DNA of 7,325 bases, from contig DCHB01000043.1 of the NCBI GenBank assembly GCA_002314685.1, positions 8,433-15,757 of the forward strand. Reading direction: 5' to 3'. Below the pieces are notes generated by a model. It saw only the letters and a program-made list of their open reading frames with translations, did not search any database and was not told the DNA's origin. This document shows positions 1 through 5,631 of this stretch, piece after piece. The position numbers were made by a program, and so were the translations under genes. The first letter of the stretch is position 1. Every line of letters begins with the position of its first letter. The DNA is from Clostridiales bacterium UBA1763. Lineage in GTDB: Bacteria > Bacillota > Clostridia > Oscillospirales > Oscillospiraceae.

Positions 1-3
1 GCA

Positions 4-31
4 GTCAAAAAAGTCCGAGGGACTTTTTGAC
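4..31. terminator. Hairpin flanked by A and T runs, possibly a bidirectional terminator
   Basis: Arms GTCAAAAAAGTCC (4-16) and GGACTTTTTGAC (20-31) pair around a GAG loop with one bulged A. The G/C-rich core next to the loop continues into T-runs on both strands, so it could stop transcription from either side. It lies just beyond the hairpin that ends the radical SAM gene. It may be a second backup terminator for that unit, or the terminator of a plus-strand gene lying left of the window. Confidence 0.65.
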
Positions 32-37
32 AAGCCG

Positions 38-71
38 AATAAATCCCACTGATTTTTCAGTGGGATTTATT
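38..71 (-). terminator. Terminator hairpin overlapping the end of the radical SAM gene
   Basis: A perfect 15-bp stem (38-52 paired with 57-71) closes a TTTT loop (53-56). On the minus strand the 3' arm ends in GATTTATT, giving a U-rich end, although no separate U-run follows. The stop codon of the radical SAM gene (57-59) and its last four codons lie inside the 5' arm, so the hairpin encodes the C-terminal residues NKSH. It is the natural 3' end of the two-gene minus-strand unit. Confidence 0.7.
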
Positions 72-899
72 AAATCTTGTCGCGTATCCGCATCGGCGGC
101 ATAATTCCTCGGTGGGTGCGCGGTTTGAAAAGCCCTCGTACAAGGCTTTAGCCCGCGGTGAAGCAAGAATTTCGTCAAGCGACTGAGTGAATATGCTTCC
201 TAGCGCAATCGAGCCCTCGGCATCGAGACAGCAGGGCACAACCGTGCCGTCGCAAAGTATGCCTATCTGGTCGCGCAGACCTCGGCAAAACTGCACGTTT
301 TGCTCAGCGGCATTTTCATCGGGCCATTCAAATTTTGCCGCCGTTTCAAGATACAGCCTGTCGCAAAGCTTGTACCCGCCCTTGCAGGGACTTAGCTCCT
401 CGGCACCGAGCCTTGCTTTAATATAGCTGATTATTGCGTCGTTTAAGCAATTAGCACCGCCGTCATTCCAAAGCCTGAGCGCACATAAGGTACCGTTTTC
501 GGCAAGCCGCGAGCAGATATTCCACACGCTGTCGAGGTAGTCAAGCAAGCTGTCGGCGGGGAAATTCGCCTCAAAGCTGTGCAGAGAAACGCTCAGCTTG
601 TAAAGCCTATCGGCAGATAAAAGCACCTCGGCGCAATCGGAAAGCAAGGTGCCGTTTGTTGTGATACAGCAGTTAAAGCCCTTGTCTGCGGCAAGTGTGA
701 GCAGCTTTTCAAGCTCGGGATGACTCAGCGGCTCACCGAGAATGTGCAGGTAAATATAATCCGTGTGCCCACGAAGCTTATCGAGGACACAAGCAAACTC
801 CGCAGCCGACATTCGGCGCGGAGTTCTTTTTGTGCCGTGACAAAACTCACAGCTTAGGTTGCAGATATTTGTAATTTCAACATAGGCTTTTTTGAACAT
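57..899 (-). CDS. Radical SAM protein with SPASM-like C-terminal cluster domain
   Basis: A 280-aa protein predicted to be a cytoplasmic radical S-adenosylmethionine enzyme. The N-terminal motif C13-X3-C17-X2-C20 (ITNICNLSCEFC) is the classic site for the [4Fe-4S] cluster that cleaves SAM. GEP at 55-57 and TNGTLL at 81-86 are typical of the core barrel. The C-terminal third has C205, C216-DG, P-C223-C224, a LGSI...SLDEIL stretch and C267-X2-C270, as in SPASM/Twitch domains that bind auxiliary Fe-S clusters. It has fewer Cys than a full seven-Cys SPASM domain, so probably one auxiliary cluster. Many SPASM proteins modify peptides or mature enzymes; the substrate here is unknown, and no short precursor-peptide gene was seen next to it. 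The ATG at 899 was chosen because it lies 4 bases after the stop of the upstream lipoprotein gene and starts the family-like MFKKAYVEIT. An in-frame start at 971 would overlap that gene by 68 bases. No strong ribosome binding site is seen, so translation is probably coupled. Confidence 0.88.
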   Translation of the reverse strand: MFKKAYVEITNICNLSCEFCHGTKRTPRRMSAAEFACVLDKLRGHTDYIYLHILGEPLSHPELEKLLTLAADKGFNCCITTNGTLLSDCAEVLLSADRLYKLSVSLHSFEANFPADSLLDYLDSVWNICSRLAENGTLCALRLWNDGGANCLNDAIISYIKARLGAEELSPCKGGYKLCDRLYLETAAKFEWPDENAAEQNVQFCRGLRDQIGILCDGTVVPCCLDAEGSIALGSIFTQSLDEILASPRAKALYEGFSNRAPTEELCRRCGYATRFNKSH

Positions 900-903
900 G
901 GCA

Positions 904-1899
904 TTACTTGGGCTGGGCGGTTTCGGCCACAGTAAATAGCTCGGCAAACATCTTGTTTGCAAGCTTTTCAACGGTCACGGCACTGCGCATACCCGGCATA
1001 ACATTTGTAAGCGGAAGCTTGATAAAACAGCTGTTTCTCACGCAGTCGAGATACTGAAGCTGTTCATCCTCCTGCAAAGCCTTAACCTTGTCGGCATAGC
1101 TTGAATTGCTGTAATCATGGATGATTATATAGTCGGGGTTTGCGGCTATAACATCATCAACAGTGACGGCATCCCATGCATCGTCAAGCTCGGCAAAGAC
1201 GTTTACTCCGCCTGCCGAGGCGATGTACTCAGTCTCAATGTTAGTGCCGCCCGCGGTGTATAGCTTATCGCCGATGAAGCTGTCAAGCACGAGCACCTTG
1301 ACTGCCTCCTCCTTGTATATGACGGCACTTATAGCTTCAATAGCCGCAGTCTGCTCGGCGATTATTTCCTCGGCGGCGTCCTGCACGCAGAAGATGTTGC
1401 CGAGGTCTGTTATCTCCTCCCACAGACTGTTGTAGTCGTCTGCCTCGTTGACATACACGGTAATGCCTCTGTCCTCGAGCATCTGTGCCGTGAGCGTCTT
1501 GTCGAAAAGCCAACTGCTCGCATAAACGAAATCACAGCCGCTTTCAACAATCTGGTCGAGGGTGGGGTAGCCCTTGCACAAAACGGGCACGGAGTCGTAA
1601 GCATCCGCAAGCTCCTTGAGAGCTCCCTTTGAGTGATTGGTCATACACTTGCCGATAATTTTATCGGCAAGACCGAGTGCGCACAGCACCTCGGTGCAGT
1701 TAGGTCCGACGGCGAGTATTTTTTCGGGCATCGCGCTGACAGCGGCGCGCTTGCCATTATTTCTGAAGGTGACGGGGGTGTAGGTGTCCGCTGTGCTTTC
1801 GGGACTCGGTGTGGCGGTTTCGACGGGCTCGGGATTGTTGCACGCGCACAAGGCAAAAAGCATGGAAATAGCAAGAAGAAAAGAAATAAGCTTTTTCAT
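904..1899 (-). CDS. ABC transporter substrate-binding lipoprotein, BtuF/FepB type
   Basis: A 331-aa exported lipoprotein. It has a Lys-rich start (MKK), a hydrophobic stretch and a lipobox L17-C-A-C20, so C20 is the likely lipidated residue. A Pro/Thr/Ser/Glu-rich linker runs to about residue 45. The mature part matches the Peripla_BP_2 (TroA-like, helical-backbone) fold: PEKILAVGPNCTEVLCALGL at 58-77, a VTVDDVIAANPDYIII segment at 246-260, and a C-terminal LPLTNVMPGMRSAVTVEKLA segment. Family members bind ferric siderophores, haem or cobalamin at the outer face and deliver them to a membrane permease. The ligand cannot be read from the sequence. The start at 1899 follows AGGAGG (1907-1912 on the complement) by 7 bases; in-frame extension upstream would cover the promoter. 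No permease or ATPase gene is beside it. The only partner is the radical SAM gene directly downstream, which is probably cotranscribed. Confidence 0.88.
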   Translation of the reverse strand: MKKLISFLLAISMLFALCACNNPEPVETATPSPESTADTYTPVTFRNNGKRAAVSAMPEKILAVGPNCTEVLCALGLADKIIGKCMTNHSKGALKELADAYDSVPVLCKGYPTLDQIVESGCDFVYASSWLFDKTLTAQMLEDRGITVYVNEADDYNSLWEEITDLGNIFCVQDAAEEIIAEQTAAIEAISAVIYKEEAVKVLVLDSFIGDKLYTAGGTNIETEYIASAGGVNVFAELDDAWDAVTVDDVIAANPDYIIIHDYSNSSYADKVKALQEDEQLQYLDCVRNSCFIKLPLTNVMPGMRSAVTVEKLANKMFAELFTVAETAQPK

Positions 1900-1924
1900 T
1901 ATATATCCTCCTGATGCAAGACAA

Positions 1925-1953
1925 AGTATATCATGTACGTCAAGCCCTTTCAA
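1925..1953 (-). promoter_or_regulatory. Promoter of the lipoprotein-radical SAM unit
   Basis: Read on the minus strand, TTGAAA (complement of 1948-1953) is followed by exactly 17 bases and then TATACT (complement of 1925-1930), preceded by TGA to give an extended -10. Transcription would begin near 1918, only a few bases before the AGGAGG site at 1907-1912, so the leader is very short. The fit to a SigA-type promoter is good; use in the cell is inferred. Confidence 0.65.
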
Positions 1954-1981
1954 TATCTCATTTGTTAACAAAAAAATATTG
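1951..1981. promoter_or_regulatory. Nested dyad between divergent promoters, candidate operator
   Basis: TTTGTTAACAAA at 1961-1972 is a perfect 12-base palindrome. It is flanked almost symmetrically by CAATAT (1951-1956) and ATATTG (1976-1981), whose centre falls within half a base of the palindrome's. It sits between the two -35 boxes, touching each, as expected of a site from which one regulator could control both directions. The DNA is AT-rich, so chance dyads are common and the regulator is unknown. Confidence 0.4.
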
Positions 1982-2007
1982 TTATACAAGATATTGTGTG
2001 TTACAAT
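1979..2007 (+). promoter_or_regulatory. Promoter of the Ig-repeat surface protein gene
   Basis: TTGTTA (1979-1984), a 17-base spacer and TACAAT (2002-2007) form a SigA-type promoter. A TG at 1999-2000 adds an extended -10. The start of transcription would be near 2014, leaving a leader of about 50 bases before the ATG. An inverted pair ATATTGT/ACAATAT (1991-1997 and 2003-2009) overlaps the -10 box. Confidence 0.65.
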
Positions 2008-2062
2008 ATATAATTGTGAATTTAGAAACAATATCTACTTGAGACAAGGAGGTATTCCTTAT

Positions 2063-4108
2063 ATGAAGAAAACAGAGAAAAAATCGAAAAAGGGCATGAG
2101 CAAGGGGCTTGTTGTTGCACTGTCGGTGCTTCTTGCAGTCGCTGTTATCGCCGCGGTGCTTGTCCTCGGTGTTTACAGAGGAATGCACATGTATCTTAAA
2201 GCCGAGCTCGGCGAGGGCGCACCCGATGCGAGCAAGTTTTTCAAGAGCAAAACCGAGGCGAGCTATAAAACCGAGCCCGATGTCAGCTTAAAAAAGGAGG
2301 GCGTATGCCTTGCAACGGTGACAGACGGCGATATAAGCCGCCCCGTGCTGATTGTGGTACGCGATACAATGGCACCGCAGGCAGAGGGCAAGAGCACAAA
2401 CATCACGATTGATGACAAAACTCTCAAGCCCGAGGCGGCACTCACGGAGATAAAAGAGGCGTCCGAATACACAGTCGAGTGGAAAACCGAGCCTAAATAC
2501 GGCACTGCGGGCACCTACGACTGCGAGATAGTACTCACCGACGCGAAGGAAAACACGCAGACCGTTAAGACAACGGTTTATGTCCTCGGCGCGATTGACG
2601 TATTAAACCACGAGGCGGGCACGCCTCAGCCCACGCTTAAGGATTTCATGGTAGTCGAGCGTGACGATGCCGAGCTTCTCACCGACCTCTCGAAAATCGA
2701 ATGGAACAAGCTCGGTCCCAACAGCGTGCAGATTAAGGTTGACGGCAAAACCTATACGAGCATACTCAAAATCGTCGATACGACAGCACCCGAGCTTGAC
2801 ACTGTGCCCGTCGCGGCGCTTCCCGACGGTGAGCTTAAGGCTGACGACTTTGTGCTCAGCTATACCGACGCAACCGAGGTCAGCTTTGCACTTAAGGAAA
2901 AGCCCAACCTTGCCGAAAAGGGCAGCTGTGACTGCACGGTAGTCGCAACCGACGAGGGCAAAAATGTAACAGAGGCGACCTGCCGCGTAATAGTGTGCGA
3001 TGCACTTGCCGAGTTTGAGGCGTCCTACGATATGCTGTCCGAGTCCGAGGTGCTCAAGCAGATAGGCAGTGAGTATTCGGGCTATAAAATGGAGACCGAG
3101 CCCTTTGAGCTCAACAGCCTCGGCGCTCACGAGGTGATTTTCACAAAGGGCGAGGAGAGCATAACAGTCGGCGTAACCGTAAAGGATACGACGGCACCCA
3201 CCGCAGACGGCATTAAATTTGCCTGCGCAACGGGCTATGCCTGCGATGCAATCAACTTTGTAGAGAATATAAAGGACATTACCGCAGTAACGGCAAGCTT
3301 CAAGACCGAGCCCGATTGGAGCAAGGAGGGCGAGCAGTCTGTTACGATTATTCTGAAGGACCGCGCGGGCAATACAAGCGAGATTACCGCGACGGCGGAT
3401 ATATCCGAGGACAAGACAGCACCCGTTATCTATGCCGCGGACAGATACTGCTACATAGGCGAGACCGTCGATTACATGGACGGCGTTTATGCCGTAGATA
3501 ACGCAGACCCCGAGCCCGAAATCACTGTTGACTCGTCAAAGGTCGATGCAAACAAGGCGGGCGAGTATGAGCTGAGCTTCACCGCAAAGGACGAAAAGGG
3601 CAATGAGAGCACAAAAACGGTCAAAATTGCCTTTATGGAGGCTGTTGTTACTCAAAGCGAGCTTGACACCGAGCTTGATAAGATTATAAAAACAATAATC
3701 AAGGACGGCATGAGCAAGCAGGAGAAGGCGCAGGCGGTGTTTGAGTATGTAAATACGAGCATCACCTGCACGGCGAGCTCGGAGGAAACCGACCTCAGAG
3801 TTGCGGCGCTCATGGGCATTGCAGAGCAGTCGGGCGATGAATTTACGGCATACGCCGTGAGCCTTGCACTCCTGCAAAGACTCGAGCTTGATGTTAAAAC
3901 CGTCGGCGCAGACGGACACTATTGGTGCCTTGTAAATCTCGGCAGCGGCTGGTATCACTTTGACGCCTGCAATCAGTGCCCGAAGGACTTCAAGTGCTTC
4001 ATGAAGACGAGCGAGCAGCTAAACGAGGCAAGCTCAACATATTGGCAGTTTGATGAGGAAAACCTCCCCAAGCTTGAGACTATCCACTACGCAATGGAGA
4101 ATAAATAA
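2063..4108 (+). CDS. Membrane-anchored Ig-repeat protein with inactive-looking transglutaminase-like domain
   Basis: A 681-aa surface protein. The N-terminus is strongly basic (MKKTEKKSKKGMSK). One hydrophobic helix at about 15-38 follows with no cleavage site evident, so the rest should lie outside the cell, anchored by its N-terminus. Residues about 43-526 form seven Ig-like repeats of roughly 69 aa (bacterial Ig-like/DUF5011 style), with D-x-[TM]-A-P junctions at 101, 239, 375 and 450 and a recurring KTEP...G motif. Residues about 530-681 resemble a transglutaminase-like (cysteine protease fold) domain: His619 in GHYWCLVN and Asp634 in WYHFDAC fit two triad positions. The Cys position, normally GDC-F, reads G591-D-E593-F, so the nucleophile appears to be lost. 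The protein has 14 Cys, all outside the membrane segment. The start has AAGGAGG at 2046-2052, 10 bases before the ATG; the in-frame upstream extension is leader DNA. It is monocistronic, ending at the terminator at 4115. Its role is unknown; binding or scaffolding is more likely than catalysis. Confidence 0.85.
   Translation: MKKTEKKSKKGMSKGLVVALSVLLAVAVIAAVLVLGVYRGMHMYLKAELGEGAPDASKFFKSKTEASYKTEPDVSLKKEGVCLATVTDGDISRPVLIVVRDTMAPQAEGKSTNITIDDKTLKPEAALTEIKEASEYTVEWKTEPKYGTAGTYDCEIVLTDAKENTQTVKTTVYVLGAIDVLNHEAGTPQPTLKDFMVVERDDAELLTDLSKIEWNKLGPNSVQIKVDGKTYTSILKIVDTTAPELDTVPVAALPDGELKADDFVLSYTDATEVSFALKEKPNLAEKGSCDCTVVATDEGKNVTEATCRVIVCDALAEFEASYDMLSESEVLKQIGSEYSGYKMETEPFELNSLGAHEVIFTKGEESITVGVTVKDTTAPTADGIKFACATGYACDAINFVENIKDITAVTASFKTEPDWSKEGEQSVTIILKDRAGNTSEITATADISEDKTAPVIYAADRYCYIGETVDYMDGVYAVDNADPEPEITVDSSKVDANKAGEYELSFTAKDEKGNESTKTVKIAFMEAVVTQSELDTELDKIIKTIIKDGMSKQEKAQAVFEYVNTSITCTASSEETDLRVAALMGIAEQSGDEFTAYAVSLALLQRLELDVKTVGADGHYWCLVNLGSGWYHFDACNQCPKDFKCFMKTSEQLNEASSTYWQFDEENLPKLETIHYAMENK
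2189..3640 (+). repeat. Seven tandem Ig-like protein repeats, about 69 aa each
   Basis: Approximate units by residue of the surface protein: 43-105, 106-172, 173-243, 244-310, 311-379, 380-454 and 455-526. The D-x-[TM]-A-P junctions are 138, 136 and 75 residues apart, that is two, two and one unit. Near the middle of most units comes [KM]-x-[ET]-x-P or a relative (KTEP at 69 and 141, KEKP, METEP, KTEP), followed by a turn with Gly and a strand ending the domain. The copies are well diverged, so this is an old protein-level duplication and not a recent DNA repeat. Unit borders are estimates. Confidence 0.75.
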
Positions 4109-4114
4109 TAATAC

Positions 4115-4144
4115 AACACCGCAGTTTATTACTGCGGTGTTTTT
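4115..4144 (+). terminator. Rho-independent terminator, shared by convergent genes
   Basis: The arms AACACCGCAGT (4115-4125) and ACTGCGGTGTT (4131-4141) form an 11-bp stem with loop TTATT, followed by T's to 4144. It begins 7 bases after the stop of the surface protein gene. The last bases of spoVAC on the other strand (stop 4143-4145) touch it. On that strand the stem is followed by a T-rich stretch, so it may stop both genes. Confidence 0.9.
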
Positions 4145-4574
4145 ATCTCATGAGGCAGAGGATAAGCCCGTAAAGCACGCTTGCGCCGATGCCGTAAACT
4201 ATGACGGGGCCTGCGATGAGGAACATTTTTGCCGCCGTGCCCGTAATAAAGCCCTCGGTTTTGAACTCAACGGCGGGCGCAACAACGGAGTTTGCAAAGC
4301 CCGTAATCGGCACGAGCGTACCTCCGCCCGCGTACTTTGCAAGGCGGTCGTAAATGCCGAGCCCCGTTAAAAGCGCGCCGATGAAAATGAGAGACACCGA
4401 GCATAAGCCCGATGCGACTGCTTCGGATAAGCCGCGGCTCATGAAAAAGCCGTTTATCAGCTCGCCTATACAGCATATTGCACCGCCAACCCAAAATGCG
4501 CGAAAAATGTTTAAGCCCGCCCTTGAGCGTGGCTGATGCGAGTCGGAATATTTTTTGTATTCGTCGTTTGTCAT
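4143..4574 (-). CDS. spoVAC: Stage V sporulation protein AC
   Basis: A 143-aa integral membrane protein of the SpoVA complex, which moves dipicolinic acid into the forespore and releases it on germination; SpoVAC is known as a mechanosensitive channel component. Recognition rests on FRAFWVGGAICCIGE (24-38), ALLTGLGIYDR (67-77), the glycine-rich YAGGGTLVPITGFANS (81-96) and EFKTEGF...AKMF.IAGPVIVYG (103-128). The long polar N-terminus and the FKTEG segment favour SpoVAC over the shorter SpoVAE paralogue. Hydrophobic segments lie at about 24-44, 53-74 and 116-140. The length fits the family (about 150 aa). The ATG at 4574 follows GAAAGG (complement of 4584-4589) by 9 bases. An in-frame ATG at 4622 would translate the terminator hairpin and is rejected. 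The usual partners spoVAD and spoVAE are absent on both sides. A terminator stands immediately upstream, and no clear forespore (SigG) promoter was found. Confidence 0.92.
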   Translation of the reverse strand: MTNDEYKKYSDSHQPRSRAGLNIFRAFWVGGAICCIGELINGFFMSRGLSEAVASGLCSVSLIFIGALLTGLGIYDRLAKYAGGGTLVPITGFANSVVAPAVEFKTEGFITGTAAKMFLIAGPVIVYGIGASVLYGLILCLMR

Positions 4575-4589
4575 TTTGCCGTGCCTTTC

Positions 4590-4633
4590 AAAAAAGATAG
4601 GAGTGCCGCACGAATGCGACACTCCTATCTTTT
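4590..4633 (-). terminator. Rho-independent terminator of the ogt unit
   Basis: Read on the minus strand, a 14-bp stem (complement of 4620-4633 with 4592-4605) continues past one C-A mismatch into four more pairs around a CGAA loop. It is followed by a run of six T's (complement of 4590-4595). It begins six bases after the ogt stop codon. The T-run adjoins the ribosome binding site of spoVAC, so ogt transcripts should mostly end before that gene. Confidence 0.88.
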
Positions 4634-4638
4634 ACAGT

Positions 4639-5091
4639 TTATCTGTTCTTATTCTCAAGCTCAAGCAAAAAGCGCTTAGCATTAAGCCCGCCCGCATAGC
4701 CCGTCAGTGTGCCGTCGGCACCGATAACGCGGTGGCAGGGTACGATTATCGCAATGGGATTGCGGTTGTTTGCCATACCGACGGCGCGGCAGGCTTTGCT
4801 GTTGCCGACCTTCTCGGAAATATGCCCGTAGCTTCGTGTCTCGCCGTAGGGAATATCGCGCAGGGCAGACCAGACCTTTTTCTGAAAATCCGTGCCCTCG
4901 GGCTTCAACGGCAGGTCAAAGCAGTGCCGCTTGCCCTCAAAATACTCGTCAAGCTGACGGCACACGAGCCTCACGATTTCGTTTTGCGTGTTTTCCTCAG
5001 ATTTGCCGTAGTGCAGGGAAATGAGTGCCTCATCATCGGCACACACGCAAAGTGCCCCGACGGGACTTTCGTAGGTGTAATTATATATCAT
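4639..5091 (-). CDS. ogt: Methylated-DNA-[protein]-cysteine S-methyltransferase
   Basis: A 150-aa suicide DNA repair protein that takes the alkyl group from O6-alkylguanine (and O4-alkylthymine) onto its own cysteine. The active-site motif IVPCHRV has the acceptor C119, with H120 next to it. RAVGMANNRNP at 102-112 and PYGETRSYG at 81-89 are the conserved helix-turn-helix and active-site segments that flip and hold the damaged base. The size matches stand-alone Ogt/AdaB proteins; there is no Ada N-terminal regulatory domain. The ATG at 5091 overlaps the stop of the preceding gene by 4 bases (ATGA), and GAGGG lies 7 bases upstream, so the two are translationally coupled. A terminator follows directly. 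Confidence 0.96.
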   Translation of the reverse strand: MIYNYTYESPVGALCVCADDEALISLHYGKSEENTQNEIVRLVCRQLDEYFEGKRHCFDLPLKPEGTDFQKKVWSALRDIPYGETRSYGHISEKVGNSKACRAVGMANNRNPIAIIVPCHRVIGADGTLTGYAGGLNAKRFLLELENKNR

Positions 5092-5495
5092 GTCTCAACC
5101 CTCAAATTCGCAATTCCGTTTTTCTCAAACTCATCGAGATATTCGTCCATTCGCAGAGCGAGTGCCGCTAAATCCTCGGCATTTTCTCCGTCCCTGCTCA
5201 TGTCGCGGCGGGCAAGCTCCTCGGCGAGAATGTCAAAGAATACCGCGTCCTCATAGTCGGCAATCGCCTCGTGAATGCCGCCCTCCTCATAAGCGCGGGA
5301 GGGGAAAACGTGCCCGTGCCATGTCTGCACGAGTGAGCGCATACCGTTTTTGCCGCACAGAGAAAACAGCTTTTCCTGAACGAGGTCGTAATCCTCAAAT
5401 CTGTCCTCGGCGCGTGCGGAGTTGAGCACCCAGTTGCCGATATAGACCATGTCAAGCAGTCTGCGAAATTCCTTATCGGTCAAATCAATATTCAA
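5088..5495 (-). CDS. Unknown acidic protein, TTG start, coupled to ogt
   Basis: A 135-aa protein that I do not recognise as a named family. It has no signal peptide, membrane segment or Cys motif (one Cys, at 47). It reads as a mostly helical, strongly acidic soluble protein, with a hydrophobic/aromatic N-terminal helix (FRRLLDMVYIGNWVLNS, 10-26), a WHGHVFPSRAY segment (59-69) and a Glu/Asp/Leu-rich second half. The start is TTG at 5493-5495, with a near-perfect AAGGAGG 7 bases upstream. No ATG or GTG is suitably placed, and the first internal Met is residue 16. The end overlaps ogt by 4 bases, so the two share a transcript from the promoter near 5530. This hints at, but does not prove, a link to alkylation repair. 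Confidence 0.8.
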   Translation of the reverse strand: MNIDLTDKEFRRLLDMVYIGNWVLNSARAEDRFEDYDLVQEKLFSLCGKNGMRSLVQTWHGHVFPSRAYEEGGIHEAIADYEDAVFFDILAEELARRDMSRDGENAEDLAALALRMDEYLDEFEKNGIANLRVET

Positions 5496-5502
5496 GCCCG
5501 TA

Positions 5503-5509
5503 CCTCCTT
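5503..5509 (-). promoter_or_regulatory. Ribosome binding site fixing a TTG start
   Basis: The complement of CCTCCTT (5503-5509) is AAGGAGG, 7 bases before the TTG at 5495. This is ideal spacing, and it is the evidence for the non-ATG start of the gene upstream of ogt. Confidence 0.85.
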
Positions 5510-5529
5510 AGGAAAAATCTCTCATGTAT

Positions 5530-5538
5530 ATTATATCA
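5530..5538 (-). promoter_or_regulatory. Extended -10 promoter for the unknown gene-ogt unit
   Basis: On the minus strand, TGATATAAT (complement of 5530-5538) is a perfect extended -10 element. No good -35 is seen at the usual distance; GGAACA 16 bases upstream matches only half the consensus, as extended -10 promoters can tolerate. Transcription would start near 5523, about 14 bases before the AAGGAGG site. Confidence 0.6.
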
Positions 5539-5569
5539 GCTTTCCTGTCCCTGTTCCACTAAAAAAACC

Positions 5570-5598
5570 TTGTAATTTAATCGCATTTGGCATATTAT
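5570..5598 (+). promoter_or_regulatory. Promoter of the murI operon
   Basis: TTGTAA (5570-5575), 17 bases, then TATTAT (5593-5598) is the best-spaced pair. The overlapping TATAAT at 5596-5601 is an alternative -10 with a looser spacer of 20. Transcription would begin around 5605, about 27 bases before the murI ATG. A short inverted repeat, AATACA-N5-TGTATT (5599-5615), covers the start region. Confidence 0.55.
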
Positions 5599-5631
5599 AA
5601 TACAGTTAATGTATTTTGGAGTAATATCGCT

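Noticed and set aside
1900..2031. Extended N-terminus of the binding lipoprotein
   Set aside because: AGGAGG with a 7-base spacer and a signal peptide with lipobox fix the start at 1899. The extra codons are promoter DNA.
1784..2062. Extended N-terminus of the surface protein, upstream of 2063
   Set aside because: It would overlap the lipoprotein gene on the other strand and translate the promoter. AAGGAGG lies just before 2063, and the protein from there starts with a proper basic N-terminus and membrane helix.
2603..3130. Open frame of 175 codons on the minus strand inside the Ig-repeat gene
   Set aside because: The plus-strand frame shows regular protein repeats over the same bases. The antisense frame has no repeats, no ribosome binding site and no recognisable family.
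2189..3640. DNA tandem repeats or a CRISPR-like array
   Set aside because: The periodicity is at protein level only. Nucleotide copies are diverged and there are no short identical repeats with unique spacers.
4143..4574. Assignment as spoVAE instead of spoVAC
   Set aside because: SpoVAE is shorter (about 116 aa) and lacks the polar N-terminus and the EFKTEGF...MFLIAGPVIVYG segment seen here.
4555..5256. Open frame of 233 codons on the plus strand opposite ogt
   Set aside because: It lies antisense to ogt (clear PCHR motif) and part of the next gene, has no family resemblance and runs through the ogt terminator. It is a by-product of GC-rich third positions.
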